Source: Azolla caroliniana
Lineage: Eukaryota; Polypodiophyta
Direction of reading: 5' to 3'
Assembly: GCA_043228905.1 (NCBI GenBank)
Contig: JBHGNT010000015.1
Location: forward strand, 15,004,001 to 15,068,000
DNA: 64,000 nucleotides
This document shows positions 43,820 to 56,309 of this stretch, in pieces. The notes below the pieces were generated by a model. That model ran no database searches and was not told where the DNA came from. It worked only from the letters and a program-made list of their open reading frames with translations. The position numbers and the translations under genes were made by a program. Numbering within the stretch: position 1 is the first letter of the stretch; each line of letters starts with the position of its first letter.

Positions 43820-45565
43820 TTTTAAAATGGACAATGCCACACACTCGTCATTGGATAATGACAATTTTAGAGCAAGCTATAAAACAAGGATTTCCAAATG
43901 ATTGACCTATGAATTGGATTAAACCAATATTTAAAGTTGGTGATAAGAATCAAGTATCAAATTATCGTACAATAATGGTGAGCTCAACTATTGCTAAATT
44001 ATATAGCACTATTATGGAGCAAAAGATAAGCACATGGGCTGAGAGTACAAGCAAAAGAGCACTTGGGCAAGCCGAATTTAGACCAAAACACTCCACCATG
44101 GATCATTTGGTCACATTAAGAGTAATCATGGAAGAGAGTCGACTACAAGGAAAAACACTTTATTGTTGTTTTGTTGACTTCAAGAAAGCTTTTGATATTG
44201 TATCACGAAGTGAGCTTTGGAATAGAATGGTAGACATTGACATGCCATTAGCGTACCGAGTTGCGGTTGCACGCCTATATGAACAAGTTAAATGCCAACT
44301 AAAAATGGATAGTGGATTCTCAAAGCACTTCTTAAGTAACATGGGGGTCAAGGAAGGATGTCCACTATCACCCACACTCTTTGGCTTATGTATTGATGAA
44401 TTAGAAGAAGTGGTAAATAAGGTTGCAAGAGAAGAAGGATTAAATGGCCCCAATTTGATGCAACATGTTATCTTATTGCTTCTATATGCAGATGATGTGG
44501 CCAGTTGGAAATCATATTACCTTTTGGAGAACCAATGCAACCAAAGTGACACTTGTGGATGGGAAGTAAAACTAATGTTTTTCAATGCCATGGTAACTTA
44601 AGTATTGCTTTATGGAGTAGAAGTATGGGGTGGCACCATCTCTCTTAATGCATGGAACGAGATTGATAAAATTCAAAAGATGTTTTTAAGGAGGCAATTA
44701 GGAGTTAAATGCACTGCCTCTTACCAAGTTATGCTCTTGGAAATGGGTGTTCGGCCCATAGAACTATTGGCACTCCAAAGATTATATAAATACATTACAA
44801 AATTCAAGAATATGCCAAATCATCGATTACCACATCTTGCTTGGATGTTGGATGTAAGCTACAAAAGAATCATAAAAGTAAGATTCTCTCATCTAGTAGG
44901 GTTGTTGACATAAGGAAATGGTTTAGAAGATGGGGTGTGGATGATCTTTTAGAGCTTTCGGGCAATGCTATGTAGTATGTAATGATTGAGGAAAGGTTGG
45001 TAGAATCATTAAGGATAAAGTGGGAGGATGCTAAGAGGACAAAGCTAGAATACTACATTGCAAATGTCAACCCTAAATGTTGGTCTCAATATAAAGCAAG
45101 AGTGTCTATTGATCGTATCCAACCTTATCTCATTACCAATATGAGTAGTAATGATCGTAGAGCCCTTACACTGCTTCACACTCGATCTCACAAGTTAGGT
45201 ATTGAAGTTGCATCATGGTATCAAAATGTAACGAATTTGAAGACATGTAAAGTATGCAATGAAGGCATGGTAGAGGATGAATGTCACTTGCTCTTCACAT
45301 GCTCGACATATAGTGCAATTCGTTCCAAATATGTTGACATACTAAGAGGGAGTGATAACTTAAGTGCCATACTTAAGACACCACCTAGAAGGTTGAGCTC
45401 ATATGTGTATGTTTTACTAACACATAGAGACTTGGTGCTTCAACGTATGAATACCCCTTCTTAGGAAGGAGACATATATAAAGAACACATGTATACTCTG
45501 GTCCCATAGGTCAAAATTGGCCTCTTTATGGACGATAAAAATTCTAATTCTAAATTCTAATTCTC
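43820..45565 (+). pseudogene. LINE (non-LTR retrotransposon) RT fragment
   Basis: RT motifs in order: NWIKPIFKVGDKNQVSNYR (about 43915), GQAEFRPKHSTMDHL (about 44070), YCCFVDFKKAFD, GVKEGCPLSPTLFGL (about 44350) and the active site LLLYADDV (about 44475). Right after YADD a segment is missing and the frame stops at 44599. The downstream region follows in two open pieces: 44605-44913 (LYGVEVWGGTISLNAWNEIDKIQ) and 44982-45464, which ends with a CCHC-like motif (CKVCNEGMVEDECHLLFTC). 5'-truncated, as is usual for LINEs. An 'attcta' repeat tail follows at 45540-45563. No endonuclease domain remains. Confidence 0.88.
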
Positions 45566-45980
45566 TCTCTGCATACTTCCACTACGGGCTTCAGCCTTCC
45601 TCTACGTGCTTCTTCGGCCTCCAATTTCAACCTTTCGGTGGAACAACAGGTAGAGCTCATGAACGGCGGGTAAGAAAGTAAGTACTTTTCTGTTATTCTT
45701 TCCATTTTGTTCATGTTTGGGGTGTTTTGAATGTCGAAGTGGCAAGGAACATTAGAGATTGAAATATAAGAATTAATGTCATATTCATGAGCTAATGATT
45801 TCAAAAAGGCACGACGCATGTTTTTAGTAGTACATGATAGTAGAATGAAATTTCATGGGTAACATCAAACTAAAGAATAGACTATAATGTTAATCCAAAT
45901 TGATGTAAGTTTTATATTATATACCTGTGTTAGAAAACAAATCTAAAACCCATTGAAAATTTGAAAAAATAACAAATCTT
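45566..45980. other. Intergenic, no gene seen
   Basis: AT-rich DNA between the LINE tail and the satellite. Nothing recognised. Confidence 0.3.
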
Positions 45981-47960
45981 GGATTTTCAACTAGAATCCA
46001 ATGCGATGCACTAGATTTCAGTTGAAAATCCAAGATTTTTTTTTATTTTGTAATTTTTAAAATTTTTTCCATCAAAGAATAAAAAATGGATTTTAGCTAA
46101 AATACTCTGCACTACATTATATTTCAGTCTATATAGCTAGAATCTAATGCAATGCGTTGGATTAAAGTCAAAACTTCTTTTTTCTTTTTTCTTTTTTCAA
46201 TGTTATTTATTTATAGTTATTTCCATATAAAATAGTAATAAATCGCTTTTCAATTGAAATCCGATGCACTGCATCAAATTGTAGTCTATACAGCTAGACA
46301 TCGACGTAGTGCATCATATTTCAGTTGGCAATCCTTTTTCTTTTCAATTGGTTTTCATTTTTTTGAAAAATAAATAAAAATATATTAAAGAAGTGGATTT
46401 CCAACTGAAATATGATGCACTACATCGAATTTCAAATAAAAATCCAAATTTCTTTTCGTTTAAACCCTAAACAATGCAATAATAAAACAATATTGCATTT
46501 TCAACGAAAATCTGATCCATTTAGTCAGATTTCAATTGAAAATCAATGATAAAAGAAAAATATTGCACTTTCAATGGAAATCCGATGCAGTGCCTCGGAT
46601 GTCCGTTGAAAATCCCCTTGAAAATGATGAACTTTCAACAGAAATCTGATGCACTGTATTGGATTCCTATTGAAAATACATCATTTTAAATGGAAAAAAT
46701 CTCAATTTTTTTATTTTTAACAATTTCTTAGGGAAAAATATAAAAAAATAAGAAAAATAGAAAAAAATAAGAAAAAGTGGATTTTCAACTAAAATCTAAT
46801 GCATTGCATCGGATTTTCGTTGAAAATCCATTTTTCAATTTTCAAAAAAATGGAGTTTATGGAAAAAATTCAAAAAATATGCAAATTTGGTAACAAATAA
46901 GAAAAAGTGGACTTTCAACCAAAATCCGATGCAGTGCATCGGATTTCTATAGAAACCCCATTTTTTCAATTTTTATTTATTAATTTATGGGAAACAAAAA
47001 ATTACAAAAAATATGAAAATTTGAAAACAAATACGAAAAAGTGGATTTTCAACCAAAATCGGATGTAGTGCATCAGATTTCCATTGAAAATCCATTTTTT
47101 CTATTTTTTTTTTCTTTATGGGGAAAAATATAAAACAAATACAAAAAATATGAAAATTTGAAAATAAATAAGAAAAAGTGGACTTTCAGCCAAAATCCGA
47201 TGTAGTGCATCGGATTTCCATTGAAAATCCATTTTTCCAATTTTTATTTATTTTTTTATGGCAAAAATATAAACAATTACAAAAACAATTACAAAAAATA
47301 TGAAAATTTGAAAAAAAATACGAAAAAGTGGACTTTCAACCAAAATCCGATGCAGTGCAACGTATTTCTGTTGAAAAACCATTTCTTCATTTTTTTTTTT
47401 ATGGGAAAAATATAAAAAAATACAAACAAAATTTGAAAATATGAAAATTTGGTAACAAATAGCAAAAGGTGGACTTTCAATGGAAATCTGATGCACTGAA
47501 TCAGATCTCCATTGAAATCTATTTTTCCAATTTTAATTTATTTATTTATGGGAAAAATGAAAATTTTCAAAACAATTACAAAAAATAAGAAAAATTGGAA
47601 ACAAATTAGAAAAAGTGAACTTTCAACTGAAATCTAATGCAGTGAATTGGATTTCCATTGAAAATCCATTAGTAAAAAAATTTCACTTTTAAAGATATTT
47701 TGAAAGTGGATTTTCAATTGAAATCCAATGCAATGTATCGTATTTTAGACTATGTAACTAGAATTCAATGCAATGCATTATGTGTTAGTTGAAAATGCAA
47801 GAGTATTTTTTTAATGGAAAATTTTTAAATAATTCCAAGACTTACAATAGGAATCTGATGCACTACATCCAATTTTGGATGTATAGAGTAAAATTCGACA
47901 TGGTGGATCAAATCTAGATGGAATGAATTGGATTTTTGTATGACATCAAAGGCTTAGTAT
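45981..47960. repeat. AT-rich satellite with a hairpin in every unit
   Basis: About 15-18 diverged copies. In the regular part (46800-47740) units are about 135-150 bp apart, with hairpin centres near 46805, 46933, 47069, 47204, 47354, 47495, 47642 and 47732. Each core reads like 'aaatccgatgcagtgcatcggattt', a near-perfect palindrome extended by 'gtggattttcaac' on one side and 'gttgaaaatcca' on the other. This gives an inverted repeat of about 55 nt. Between cores are A/T runs ('aaaaatataaaaaaatacaaa'). No coding potential. Confidence 0.85.
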
Positions 47961-48690
47961 GAGAATCTAAGAAAAACGAAAAACATCTTTACGGCATTTT
48001 TTAGATTCTAATGATTTTGGTAGAAAGATTCTCTCACATAATCAAATATTGTAAATAGAAAGTAGATAATTAAATATCATAACCAAAAAGTGAGGAAGAA
48101 AGATGCATCAAGGACATTTACTCTTACATTGGATAATGTTTATATACTAGTGTATGACTTATCTTTGACGTAAACAAGTTATCTGCGACAGACCACAATG
48201 AAGATGCTAAAAGAGGATGTGGAATGTGGCTTCAGACACAACACAAAGACAAACAAGAAGCATGACTCATAACCTCGATAAGGCTGGATTGCAATTGGAT
48301 GAAGACAATGCTTTAGTTGCCATTGATGATGAGGATGAGACCTCATAAACTCTTACTAGTTCATCTAATGGGTATGAAGATGATGGCATAAACTTGGAAA
48401 ACAATTGTCCTGATACGTTAACTGTAAATATTGTATTGTACATCAAGATTCATGAATTTCTATAAATATTGGTGTTAGTCATTTTCGACATTCATTTGTA
48501 AGTTTGGCATGTCCATTATTTAGGCATTTGTTTGAACACCTAAATTTTCGTACATGCTAAAAATCAATATATTTTTGGGCCATTTTTAAAAATCCTTTAC
48601 ACATGCAGCACCCCTTTTTGTGAATCGCCGTAATTTGTGTCATTTTTTGATGGACAGTTCTCAAAATGAGACATATTACCTGTTTCAAAT
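47961..48690. other. No clear gene; short acidic open piece
   Basis: AT-rich. A small frame at about 48262-48348 gives acidic sequence (AIDDEDETS). It may be a remnant of the coding fragment that follows; nothing firm. Confidence 0.25.
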
Positions 48691-48696
48691 GTCCCA

Positions 48697-49289
48697 GTGT
48701 CAAGTGATTCAGCCAGTGACAAGAAGTCATTGGATAATGAGAACCTCATTATGATGAATGAAAATCTTAAAAATTATCCTGATGCTAGATTATTTGTGCC
48801 TAAGAGTTATTTTAGTTTTAATAAGGCTTGTTATGTTTTAATGGTCGATGATATATCAAGAGTTCGTAAAATTACACTTGACTTGTTGAGGGATGCCAAA
48901 GACGGTGTATAGTGGATCTTAGATTATGGAAATCTATGAAACAACGAATATTGTTAATGGGAGATTGAGAGATATATTTAAAGGATTCTCCTAATTGGAG
49001 GATACCCTATATCGAACAATGGGGAGATATAGTGACATATGCTCATGTTAAAACTAGCCATCTAGGGCTAAACGATACATTAGATGAAATTAAGAAAGGT
49101 TGTTCGATGGATACCCGATATCATGGGCTATCAAAGGTGTCTATGAAAGCATGCATTGATGCTTGTGGATGTCGAAAGGTACAAAAAACAACACCTTTAG
49201 ACATCCAACATCATACTAGTAGCGCCCCAAATGAAGAGTTTAAGGTAGAAGAATCCATGTTGAGGGTTGTTACGGGCATGACCATATAA
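48697..49289 (+). pseudogene. Coding fragment with an HHCC-like zinc motif
   Basis: Two open pieces, 48697-48912 and 49032-49289, separated by stops. The second includes WGDIVTYAHVKTSHLGLNDTL and then KACIDACGC. The spacing of two His and the Cys pair resembles the HHCC zinc domain found at the N-terminus of transposon integrases. The first piece (NYPDARLFVPKSYFSFNKA) is not recognised. Probably a transposon or domesticated transposase remnant; low certainty. Confidence 0.4.
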
Positions 49290-49726
49290 TATCCCGTGGT
49301 GAGAATTTACCGTAGTATTCTAGCCACATGGATAAGTGTGAGGGTTAAACAAGAGTGTAAAGAAGGGGAGGATTACTTTTAATCCTTGGGATTGAGACAA
49401 CCCATTAGGCCAAGTGTGAACTTGCCTGGGGGCCTTGGGTATCGCTATAAATAAGAGGCCTAGCTACCCTCATTTCATCATCTTTTGACTACGTTGAGGC
49501 TCTGTTTCGTGGTGGTTCAACTGTAGTGGCGAGCGTGCCAGCACTAGGTACAACTCAACGCCACGGCGGTGGTATGGGTCGCCGATCGAGGCTCGAGTCC
49601 GTCTCAATCCCTTTGCTCGGGGGTGGTCGGGTGGATCGGCACCCTTCTTTCTCTCTCTCCTTTCTATCTATCTATCTATCATTCTTTTATCCTTATCATA
49701 TGTTTACATTAGGGCATATCTCTAAT
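49268..49726 (+). repeat. 5' LTR of Ty3 element E
   Basis: Starts TGTTACGGGCATGACC and ends just before the primer-binding site at 49730. A clear TATA box TATAAATA (49446-49453) and a CT/TATC microsatellite near 49650-49680. No 3' copy is present in the window, so the ends are approximate. Confidence 0.65.
49446..49453 (+). promoter_or_regulatory. TATA box in LTR of element E
   Basis: TATAAATA in a GC-richer context within the LTR, upstream of the presumed transcript start. Confidence 0.55.
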
Positions 49727-49729
49727 AGT

Positions 49730-49741
49730 TGGTATCAGAGC
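49730..49741 (+). other. Primer-binding site of element E
   Basis: TGGTATCAGAGC, a perfect initiator tRNA-Met site. Confidence 0.85.
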
Positions 49742-51422
49742 TCATTTTCTAATGTTTCTTTTGTTGTCTTTTGTCTTCTTGATTGATGGCGATCGATCGA
49801 TGTGCGGTCGGCCTTAATCCAGACAACGATCAACAAAGGAACTTCGGTAATCTTTCTTGTTTTTATTTTATTTTTTCTTCTCCCTTCTAATCATGTATAT
49901 GGTCATATGTAATTTTTTTCCCATTAATTCAATGATGTTGTGGTGTTAATTAATTGGTTATATAAAATGTTTACATACCTCATTTACGAGGTCAATACCT
50001 CATTTGACATATATTTAATATGTGGTTAGTGTCGTATGCATACACGGTTAATACCTCAATTACGTATTACGTTCACAAACATATGTTACGTTTGCGTATG
50101 ATGTCATTACCTTGATTTGTATGTAAATGATATGTGTTTGGTGTCATATGCGTATGAGGACAATACCTCAATTGTGTATTACGATTAACCCTTATTTTTA
50201 GATGTTTCGTGTGCATAGAGGGTATATGCCTCGATTAGTATCTAAATTACATCATTTTTGGCTATTTTATATTACGATTTCTTTTATATATGCACATGTG
50301 GTCATGTGTATATGTATTTGATCGTATATATGTGATAATATACATGTGTATATAAGTTATTACGTGATTTCAATATCGAATGTTTTCCTTTTCGGGGAAA
50401 GGATCTTGGTGGTCGTCCTCACATTTTTGTGAGAATGGCGTTGTCACCATCCCTTTTTCAACAAATTTTTATTGTTGACATCCCCATTGGTGACTTCGAT
50501 TTCGTTACGTAATGAAACAATATTAGCCACAATGGTGTTGAGAACGTAGGGCTTGACCCACTTGATGTGAAGTCACTCTTATGACACAGATATCCAACAT
50601 CCCTCCCTCATTACATGGATATAGTGCCACCATGAGATCATTCTTACGAAAGGCATTCGTAATGACATAACCATGTGATGGGCCACATGAGCCTACTACG
50701 AAAAGAGGGCTCATTTGGCTTGACCATTAGGTTGCACTTTGGCGTATGCCATCGTAATTACGAGACTTGAGGTTAGGTAACGTACCAATAAAGTTTGTGG
50801 TAAATGAGGGGGAAATAAGGACTCTTGACATATATGTTTCTTTTAAAAAAATATATATGGGCAAATGCCTCGCATATCTCTTATACGCATTAAATATTAA
50901 ACATTCAAGAAGAGCAACCTACTTGGTTGGCTCAAGTGTTTAATGCATTTGTTCTCGAGGTCTCAAGTTCAAATATGAGCAAGACCATACAACATTGTTG
51001 ATACATATGACTATAAGACATGTTTAGACTTGAGGTCTAAGTGCACTTCGGGGTCCTCGTAATAGGACATAAAGAGCCGAAACCACATATGTGGGCACCA
51101 AAACATAGTTTATTGTTAACATTTTTTCCGTGTATAAACTATTCATGACACGTACATACATGGTTGAGCCTCGGGGAGCTACCATGAAAAAATTGATATA
51201 GAGATCAGGGAAAGACATTAATTTGTCACCCCCATGGTTTTTAAAATACCTTTGTGTTACCATAGTAACCTAATCTTCAACCTCATCTCATATGTCTAGA
51301 GGGGTATTGACGTGAGATCATGATATCGATTAATGTTTGCCCATGATATGTTTACATCACGACATGATTTTATGACTATTTGTCTGACCTTATCCTATTT
51401 CTTTGCCAGAAATAATCATTTA
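49742..51422 (+). other. Long leader of element E with inserted sequence
   Basis: About 1.7 kb between primer-binding site and gag with no recognised gene. It contains a TA/GT-rich stretch (49950-50350) and a SINE-like segment with B-box-like 'agttcaaata' (about 50905-50990). A phrase 'acgagacttgaggttagg' (about 50760) recurs within gag at about 51760, so part of the leader was duplicated or inserted. A minus-strand frame (51024-51263) is not recognised. Confidence 0.4.
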
Positions 51423-52918
51423 ATGGCTCAAAATAATGACCCGATGTCATCTGCTCAACTGGAAGGAACTCAAGGAAATCCTTCTGGACAAATGTCCATT
51501 GAGATGTATTTTTCACAAATAAGCCAATACCTTAGTTTCACCGCTCAACAAATGACCGAACTTTGGCAATCTCAAAGTGCTCTCGAGGCACGTGTCATTA
51601 GTTTATAACGTGAGACTAATAGACCTGATGAGCGACAGGGTGAACCATCATTTGTCGTTAAGCCATTTATGGGAGAAAAAAAGGAAAAAACCAAAGAAGC
51701 AATTTGCATGTGGCTGGGCCGATGGGAGTCTCATTTTGAGCTCTAACCTGAGGTAATGACGAGACTTGAGGTTAGGTAATGACTTGAGAACTAGGGGGTA
51801 AGGCCGCCGCCTAATGGCGTGGGCTCCGAACTTTGGGGAAATTGCCCGATACCTAGACAGAATTTGTCATAGTTTTTAATGGCCAATTTCTGCAACCTCC
51901 CTCTTGAACCGAGGCAGCACAAAATTTAATGAACCTCTCTAGCAGGAAGTTTTCCTCGCTAGAAGACCATGTCCACCATGCTAGAACCCAAATCCAAAAA
52001 TCGGGTCTAGAAGGGGACAACTGGTTAATAGCTTGTTTTGTCAATGGCATCCCCAATTTGGACTATCACTGGATGGTGCACGATAAGGATCCAAAATCCT
52101 TCGAAGAGGTCGTTGAAATAGTTCTTCGCTATCAACACACTTCGAAGAAGGACCACAACAAACCCAACGAAGCGCCCGGGACTAAGCAGTCGCAATTCGC
52201 TGGGAAATGCAAGACACCCAGCGAATTCATGGATCGCGATTGTAAGCGACAACATCCTTTCTGCGTATTCTGCAAAAGGAAGGGTCATACAAAAGAGCAA
52301 TGTCGAAAGCTCCAACGGAAAGAGCACGACAGCAAAGCTAAAACTGCTGACCATAAAGGTCAGATTCCTAATGTCCTTCAAGTCTATACACATCATTTGA
52401 GTAATTGTCAATGTTCTTTCCCTCACTATGTATTGGGTCCCAATGATTTACTACGTGCAAACGGGTATATCAATGGATCTCCCGTACAATTTTTGTTTGA
52501 TTCGGGAAGCTCACACAACTTTGTGAATGAACGTTTGGTTCAGATATGGGGAATCCAACCCACCGTAAGTGATCACACCTATACGGTGCACTTGGCTGAT
52601 GGAAGAGTACAATACATCAACGGGGTGATTCATTCATTAGGAATTTCTATTGATACTTATATAGAGAAAGTAGACTTCCATGTAATGAATCTTTGTACCA
52701 CTGATGTAATACTGGGTTATCCCTGGTTCTATAATAAAAACTCTTCTTTATCTATTGATTGGGTTAATCATTCAATAAATTTTGTACTAAATGATTGTAC
52801 TCATTTTATTCAATGTGTAAAAAAACAATCCCTCTCGGTTGTTTCCTCTCCATCAATATCCGAGTTGTCTTGTTCTACTCTACTCTCCATCAATATCCGA
52901 GTTGTCTTTATCTATTGA
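51423..52918 (+). pseudogene. Element E gag and protease
   Basis: ATG 51423 (MAQNNDPMSSAQ) starts a gag broken by stops near 51606 and 51743. The open frame 51929-52918 holds the gag C-terminus (DNWLIACFVNGIP), zinc knuckle CVFCKRKGHTKEQC (about 52260) and a retropepsin-like protease with FLFDSGSSHNFV (about 52495) and DVILGYPWF (about 52705). Catalytic DSG is intact. It is followed by a duplicated 'ctccatcaatatccgag' phrase (52845 and 52887). Confidence 0.82.
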
Positions 52919-54405
52919 TCCGGACATTCACATTTACAATATCGATAATGTCTCGGTTCAATTAACATATTTTGAACAACAACAACAACTTGATGAAATC
53001 GTAAATGATCTTCGTGATGTTTTCCGAGTGGACTACCAGATGGGTTACCACCTAAACGTAATATAGACCATCGTATAGATATTGTACCTAGCGTTGCACC
53101 AATAAGTATTCCTCCTTATTGCTTAAGTCGATCCGAAGAGGATGACGTATCTAAGAAACTCAAGGACTATTTATGAATGGGTTATATACGTTATAGTAAA
53201 TCTCCATGGGGTGCACCAGTTCTCTTGGTTAAAAAGAAAGAGGGCACATGGCGTGTATTAATTACTGACGCTTGAATAAAGTGATGATCAACAATTCGTA
53301 TCCATTGCCCCGGGCTGACGAGCTAATTAACCGTCTCCAGGGAGCTCGGTATTTTACGAAACTTGATCTCCGTACTGGCTACCATCAAATTTGTATAAGT
53401 GAGGACGATATTCCTAAAACGGCATTTCGTACGCGCTATGGCCATTATGAGTAGTTATGCCTTTTGGTTTGACCAATGCTCCAGCTACATTTCAACAAGA
53501 AATGAATGACATTTTCCGAGAAGAACTTGGAAAATTTGTCTTTATTTTCTTGGATGATATTTTAGTTTATAGTCGTACATTACAAGAACATGCTAAACAT
53601 TTCCGCTTTGTTTTACAAACATTGCGTGACAAACAGTTTTATGCGAAGATCTCAAAATGTGAGTTCTTCAAGAAATCAATTACTTATCTTGGACATCTCA
53701 TAACCGAACGAGGAGTTGAAATTGATCCTTCTCACATCGAGAAAATCAAGGTTTGGCCCACTCTTCGAAATATTCGAGAAGTTCGATCATTCCTTGGTTT
53801 TGTTGGGTTTTTGCAAAAAATCCCTTCGTAATTACTCCCAATTGACGACGTCGTTTACTGATCTTCTAAAAGGTCAAACGCGTAAGTCTACAAAACCTAT
53901 TGTCTGGAATGCTTCATTAGACCTCGCCTTTAAGGAACTCAAGGACCTGGTGTGCAAGGCTCCTTCACTTCTTTTACCTGATCCTTCAAAACCTTTTGAG
54001 GTTGAAACCGATGCAAGCGATTATGCTATAGGTGTTGTCTTATATCAAGATGGTAAACCAATAGCATTCGAGAGTAAGAAACTTGATTCTACTCAATGTC
54101 GCTATAGCATTCAAGAAAAGGAATTATTTGCAGTTATACATGTGCTCAAAACATGGTGCCATTATCTTTATGGAAATCGTTTTGTGGTAACTACGGACCA
54201 CGAGTCCTTGAAATATGTTTGTATGGACCAACAAGGCCTGAAAGGTCGTAAGGCACGATGGGCTGATCTCATCCAGGACTTTGATTTTTCCATACGATAT
54301 CGTAAAGGTTCCATGAACACTGTCGTTGATGCACTAAGTCGCATCCGTGAAGTTAACATGCTTAGCTTCACTGAAATAACATCAGATCTTTATGATCACG
54401 TTTGA
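52919..54405 (+). pseudogene. Element E reverse transcriptase and RNase H
   Basis: RT begins near 53100 (PPYCLSRSEED), with stops near 53175, 53275 and 53454. Motifs: [46 protein letters not shown] (53457) and the intact active site FIFLDDILVYSR (about 53545). A small frame change near 53815 is followed by RNase H: VETDASDYAIGVVLYQ (about 54000), then EKELFAVIHVLKTW and VDALSR. Typical Ty3/Gypsy order and motifs. Dead through the stops. Confidence 0.88.
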
Positions 54406-55110
54406 GGAAAGTATCCTGATGACAGTTATTTTGTGAAATACTAGGCAAGAGTTGAGTCTGGATCAGACACCACCACATCCTTGAAGGAATACTTCCACAT
54501 TGCTAACGGTCTACTCTACCGTAATGGGAAGGTTTGTGTTCCAGATTTGCCTAAGGTCAAAAAGAGAATTCTTTTTTAATGCCATGATGCACCCTTTGCA
54601 GGGCACCCTGGAATACATCGTACACTCGTTCTCATCTCCACTCAATTCTATTGGCCTAAGATGTGCCCTGACATACATAACTATGTGACTAAATGTCACC
54701 AATGTCAGGTTAACAAAGTTGAGCGACTTAAAGCCGCAGGACTTTTACATCCCTTGGACATTCCCAATAATAAGTGGGAAAGTATACCCATGGATTTTAT
54801 TGTTAGCCTTCCTTGCACCAAAAAAAGGTCATGATGTCATCTGGGTTGTGGTTGATAGACTAACTAAAATGGTCAGATTTATTGCTACGAAAACCACAGT
54901 AACAGCTCCTGAATTGGCTTACCAATTCGTTGACTAGTTACTTCATTTTTATGGGTTACCGATGGATATCATGAGTGATCGAGATCCAAAGTTTACTAGT
55001 GACTTTTGGATGCAAGTCTTTAAGAAGTTAGAAACTACATTGAGCATGAGCTCCACGGATCATCCTCAATCCGATGGACAAACAGAACGAGTAAATCAAA
55101 TTATTGAGGA
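54406..55110 (+). pseudogene. Element E integrase, truncated
   Basis: Zinc domain FAGHPGIHRTL ... CHQCQ (54590-54710) and core IPMDFIVSLPCTKKG (about 54785), DRLTKMVRFI, DRDPKFTSDFW (about 54975) and DHPQSDGQTERVNQII (about 55055), covering the D-D-E catalytic region. Stops lie at about 54577 and 54935. After NQIIEE the similarity ends abruptly near 55110. The integrase C-terminus and 3' LTR are missing. Confidence 0.85.
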
Positions 55111-55394
55111 GGGTCGAAGCATGCTACGGTGTACCAACTTTTGGCCAAAAACTTAGTACTAAATTGAGGAAGAAAATAAACATTAAAAATTGAAAATAAA
55201 ACAATTATCATCTATTGAATAGTGTTCAATTTCAAATAACAAATTCATTACGTCACACTCGAATGTACAAAGATAATATACGTCACACTCGAAATGTCCC
55301 AAGGCCGTATTTAATACATTAATTGTAACTTCATTCTCCTAGGTAGAGTTGTACGAAAGCACACCTGGAAAAGGTTTGGAATGTGATACTTGGT

Positions 55395-55449
<55 letters not shown>

Positions 55450-56309
55450 GTCTCGAAGTTGTCAGACAGACAGAGGCAGAAAGTTAGAAAGACGACACAT
55501 ATCTATTACCTATCTCTCTCTTTCTCTCTCTCACTCCACCATTGAATCTCTATTTCTTTCTTTCTTTCTGTTTCTCTCTCACACTCCACCTTCGATTCTC
55601 TGTTTCCCCTCGTAGTTGTTGTTGTGTTCCCCTCTGTGCCAGGTTCGATCTCTGTCTTTGTATATGCAGAGATTTCTGTTTCCCCGGATTGATGTTCTTG
55701 TTGTTGATTTTATTTCCTTGTGTATGCTCGTTTGTCTCCTCTATTAATGCTCGTTTGTCTCCTCTGCAGCAGCCTCGTCAACAACCTCTTGCATATAGGT
55801 GATTTTGAAGGCTTGGTGTGCTCCGAAGGTGTGGTACCTCTGCCTTCGACCTTGGCTCCATCTGCCTCCAACTGGTATGTTATCATTTTCTCTTTGTTTC
55901 CTGTCCGTTTGTTTTTAATTTGTATGTGTATGGGCATTTTTAGGTTTTGATTATTCATAGTCTATGTGTTGCATGCCCAACTGGTTTGTTTTCATTTTCT
56001 CTGTGTTTCCTATCTGTCTGTTTTTAATTTGTATGTGTTTGACATGAATGAGTTTTCTTCCGACTGTTTAGGGTGGTTGTGTGTTTGACATGGTTTGTAC
56101 ATGCAACTTAGATGGAGTTGGCTATGATGAGTTGCTATGTTTTCGTTTTCTCTGTGTTTCCTGTCTGTCTGTTTTTAATTTGTATGTGTTAGACATGGAT
56201 GAGTTTTCTTCCGACTATTTAGGGTTTTTGTGTGTTTGACATGGCTTGTACATGCAATGTGATTACTTGCTATGTGTTGATGGTAATTTGATGAGTTTTA
56301 TTCTAGTAC
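55111..56309 (+). other. Possible promoter and 5' leader of the following gene
   Basis: No coding exon is assigned. Contains a (CT)n tract (55398-55446) and CT-rich DNA to about 55600, typical of plant 5' leaders. A near-repeat of 'ttctctgtgtttcctgtctgtctgtttttaatttgtatgtg' appears at about 55890, 56000 and 56150. The transcript start cannot be fixed. Confidence 0.35.
55398..55446. repeat. (CT)n microsatellite
   Basis: Uninterrupted CT dinucleotides of nearly 50 bp. Confidence 0.95.

Noticed and set aside
47221-47496. Short Lys/Asn- or Phe-rich open frames in the hairpin satellite
   Set aside because: Low-complexity translations of A/T runs, repeated with the satellite units.
5312-55110. 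Endogenous virus of another type (for example pararetrovirus)
   Set aside because: Domain orders are Copia or Ty3, with LTRs and tRNA-Met primer sites. No movement protein or envelope gene is visible.
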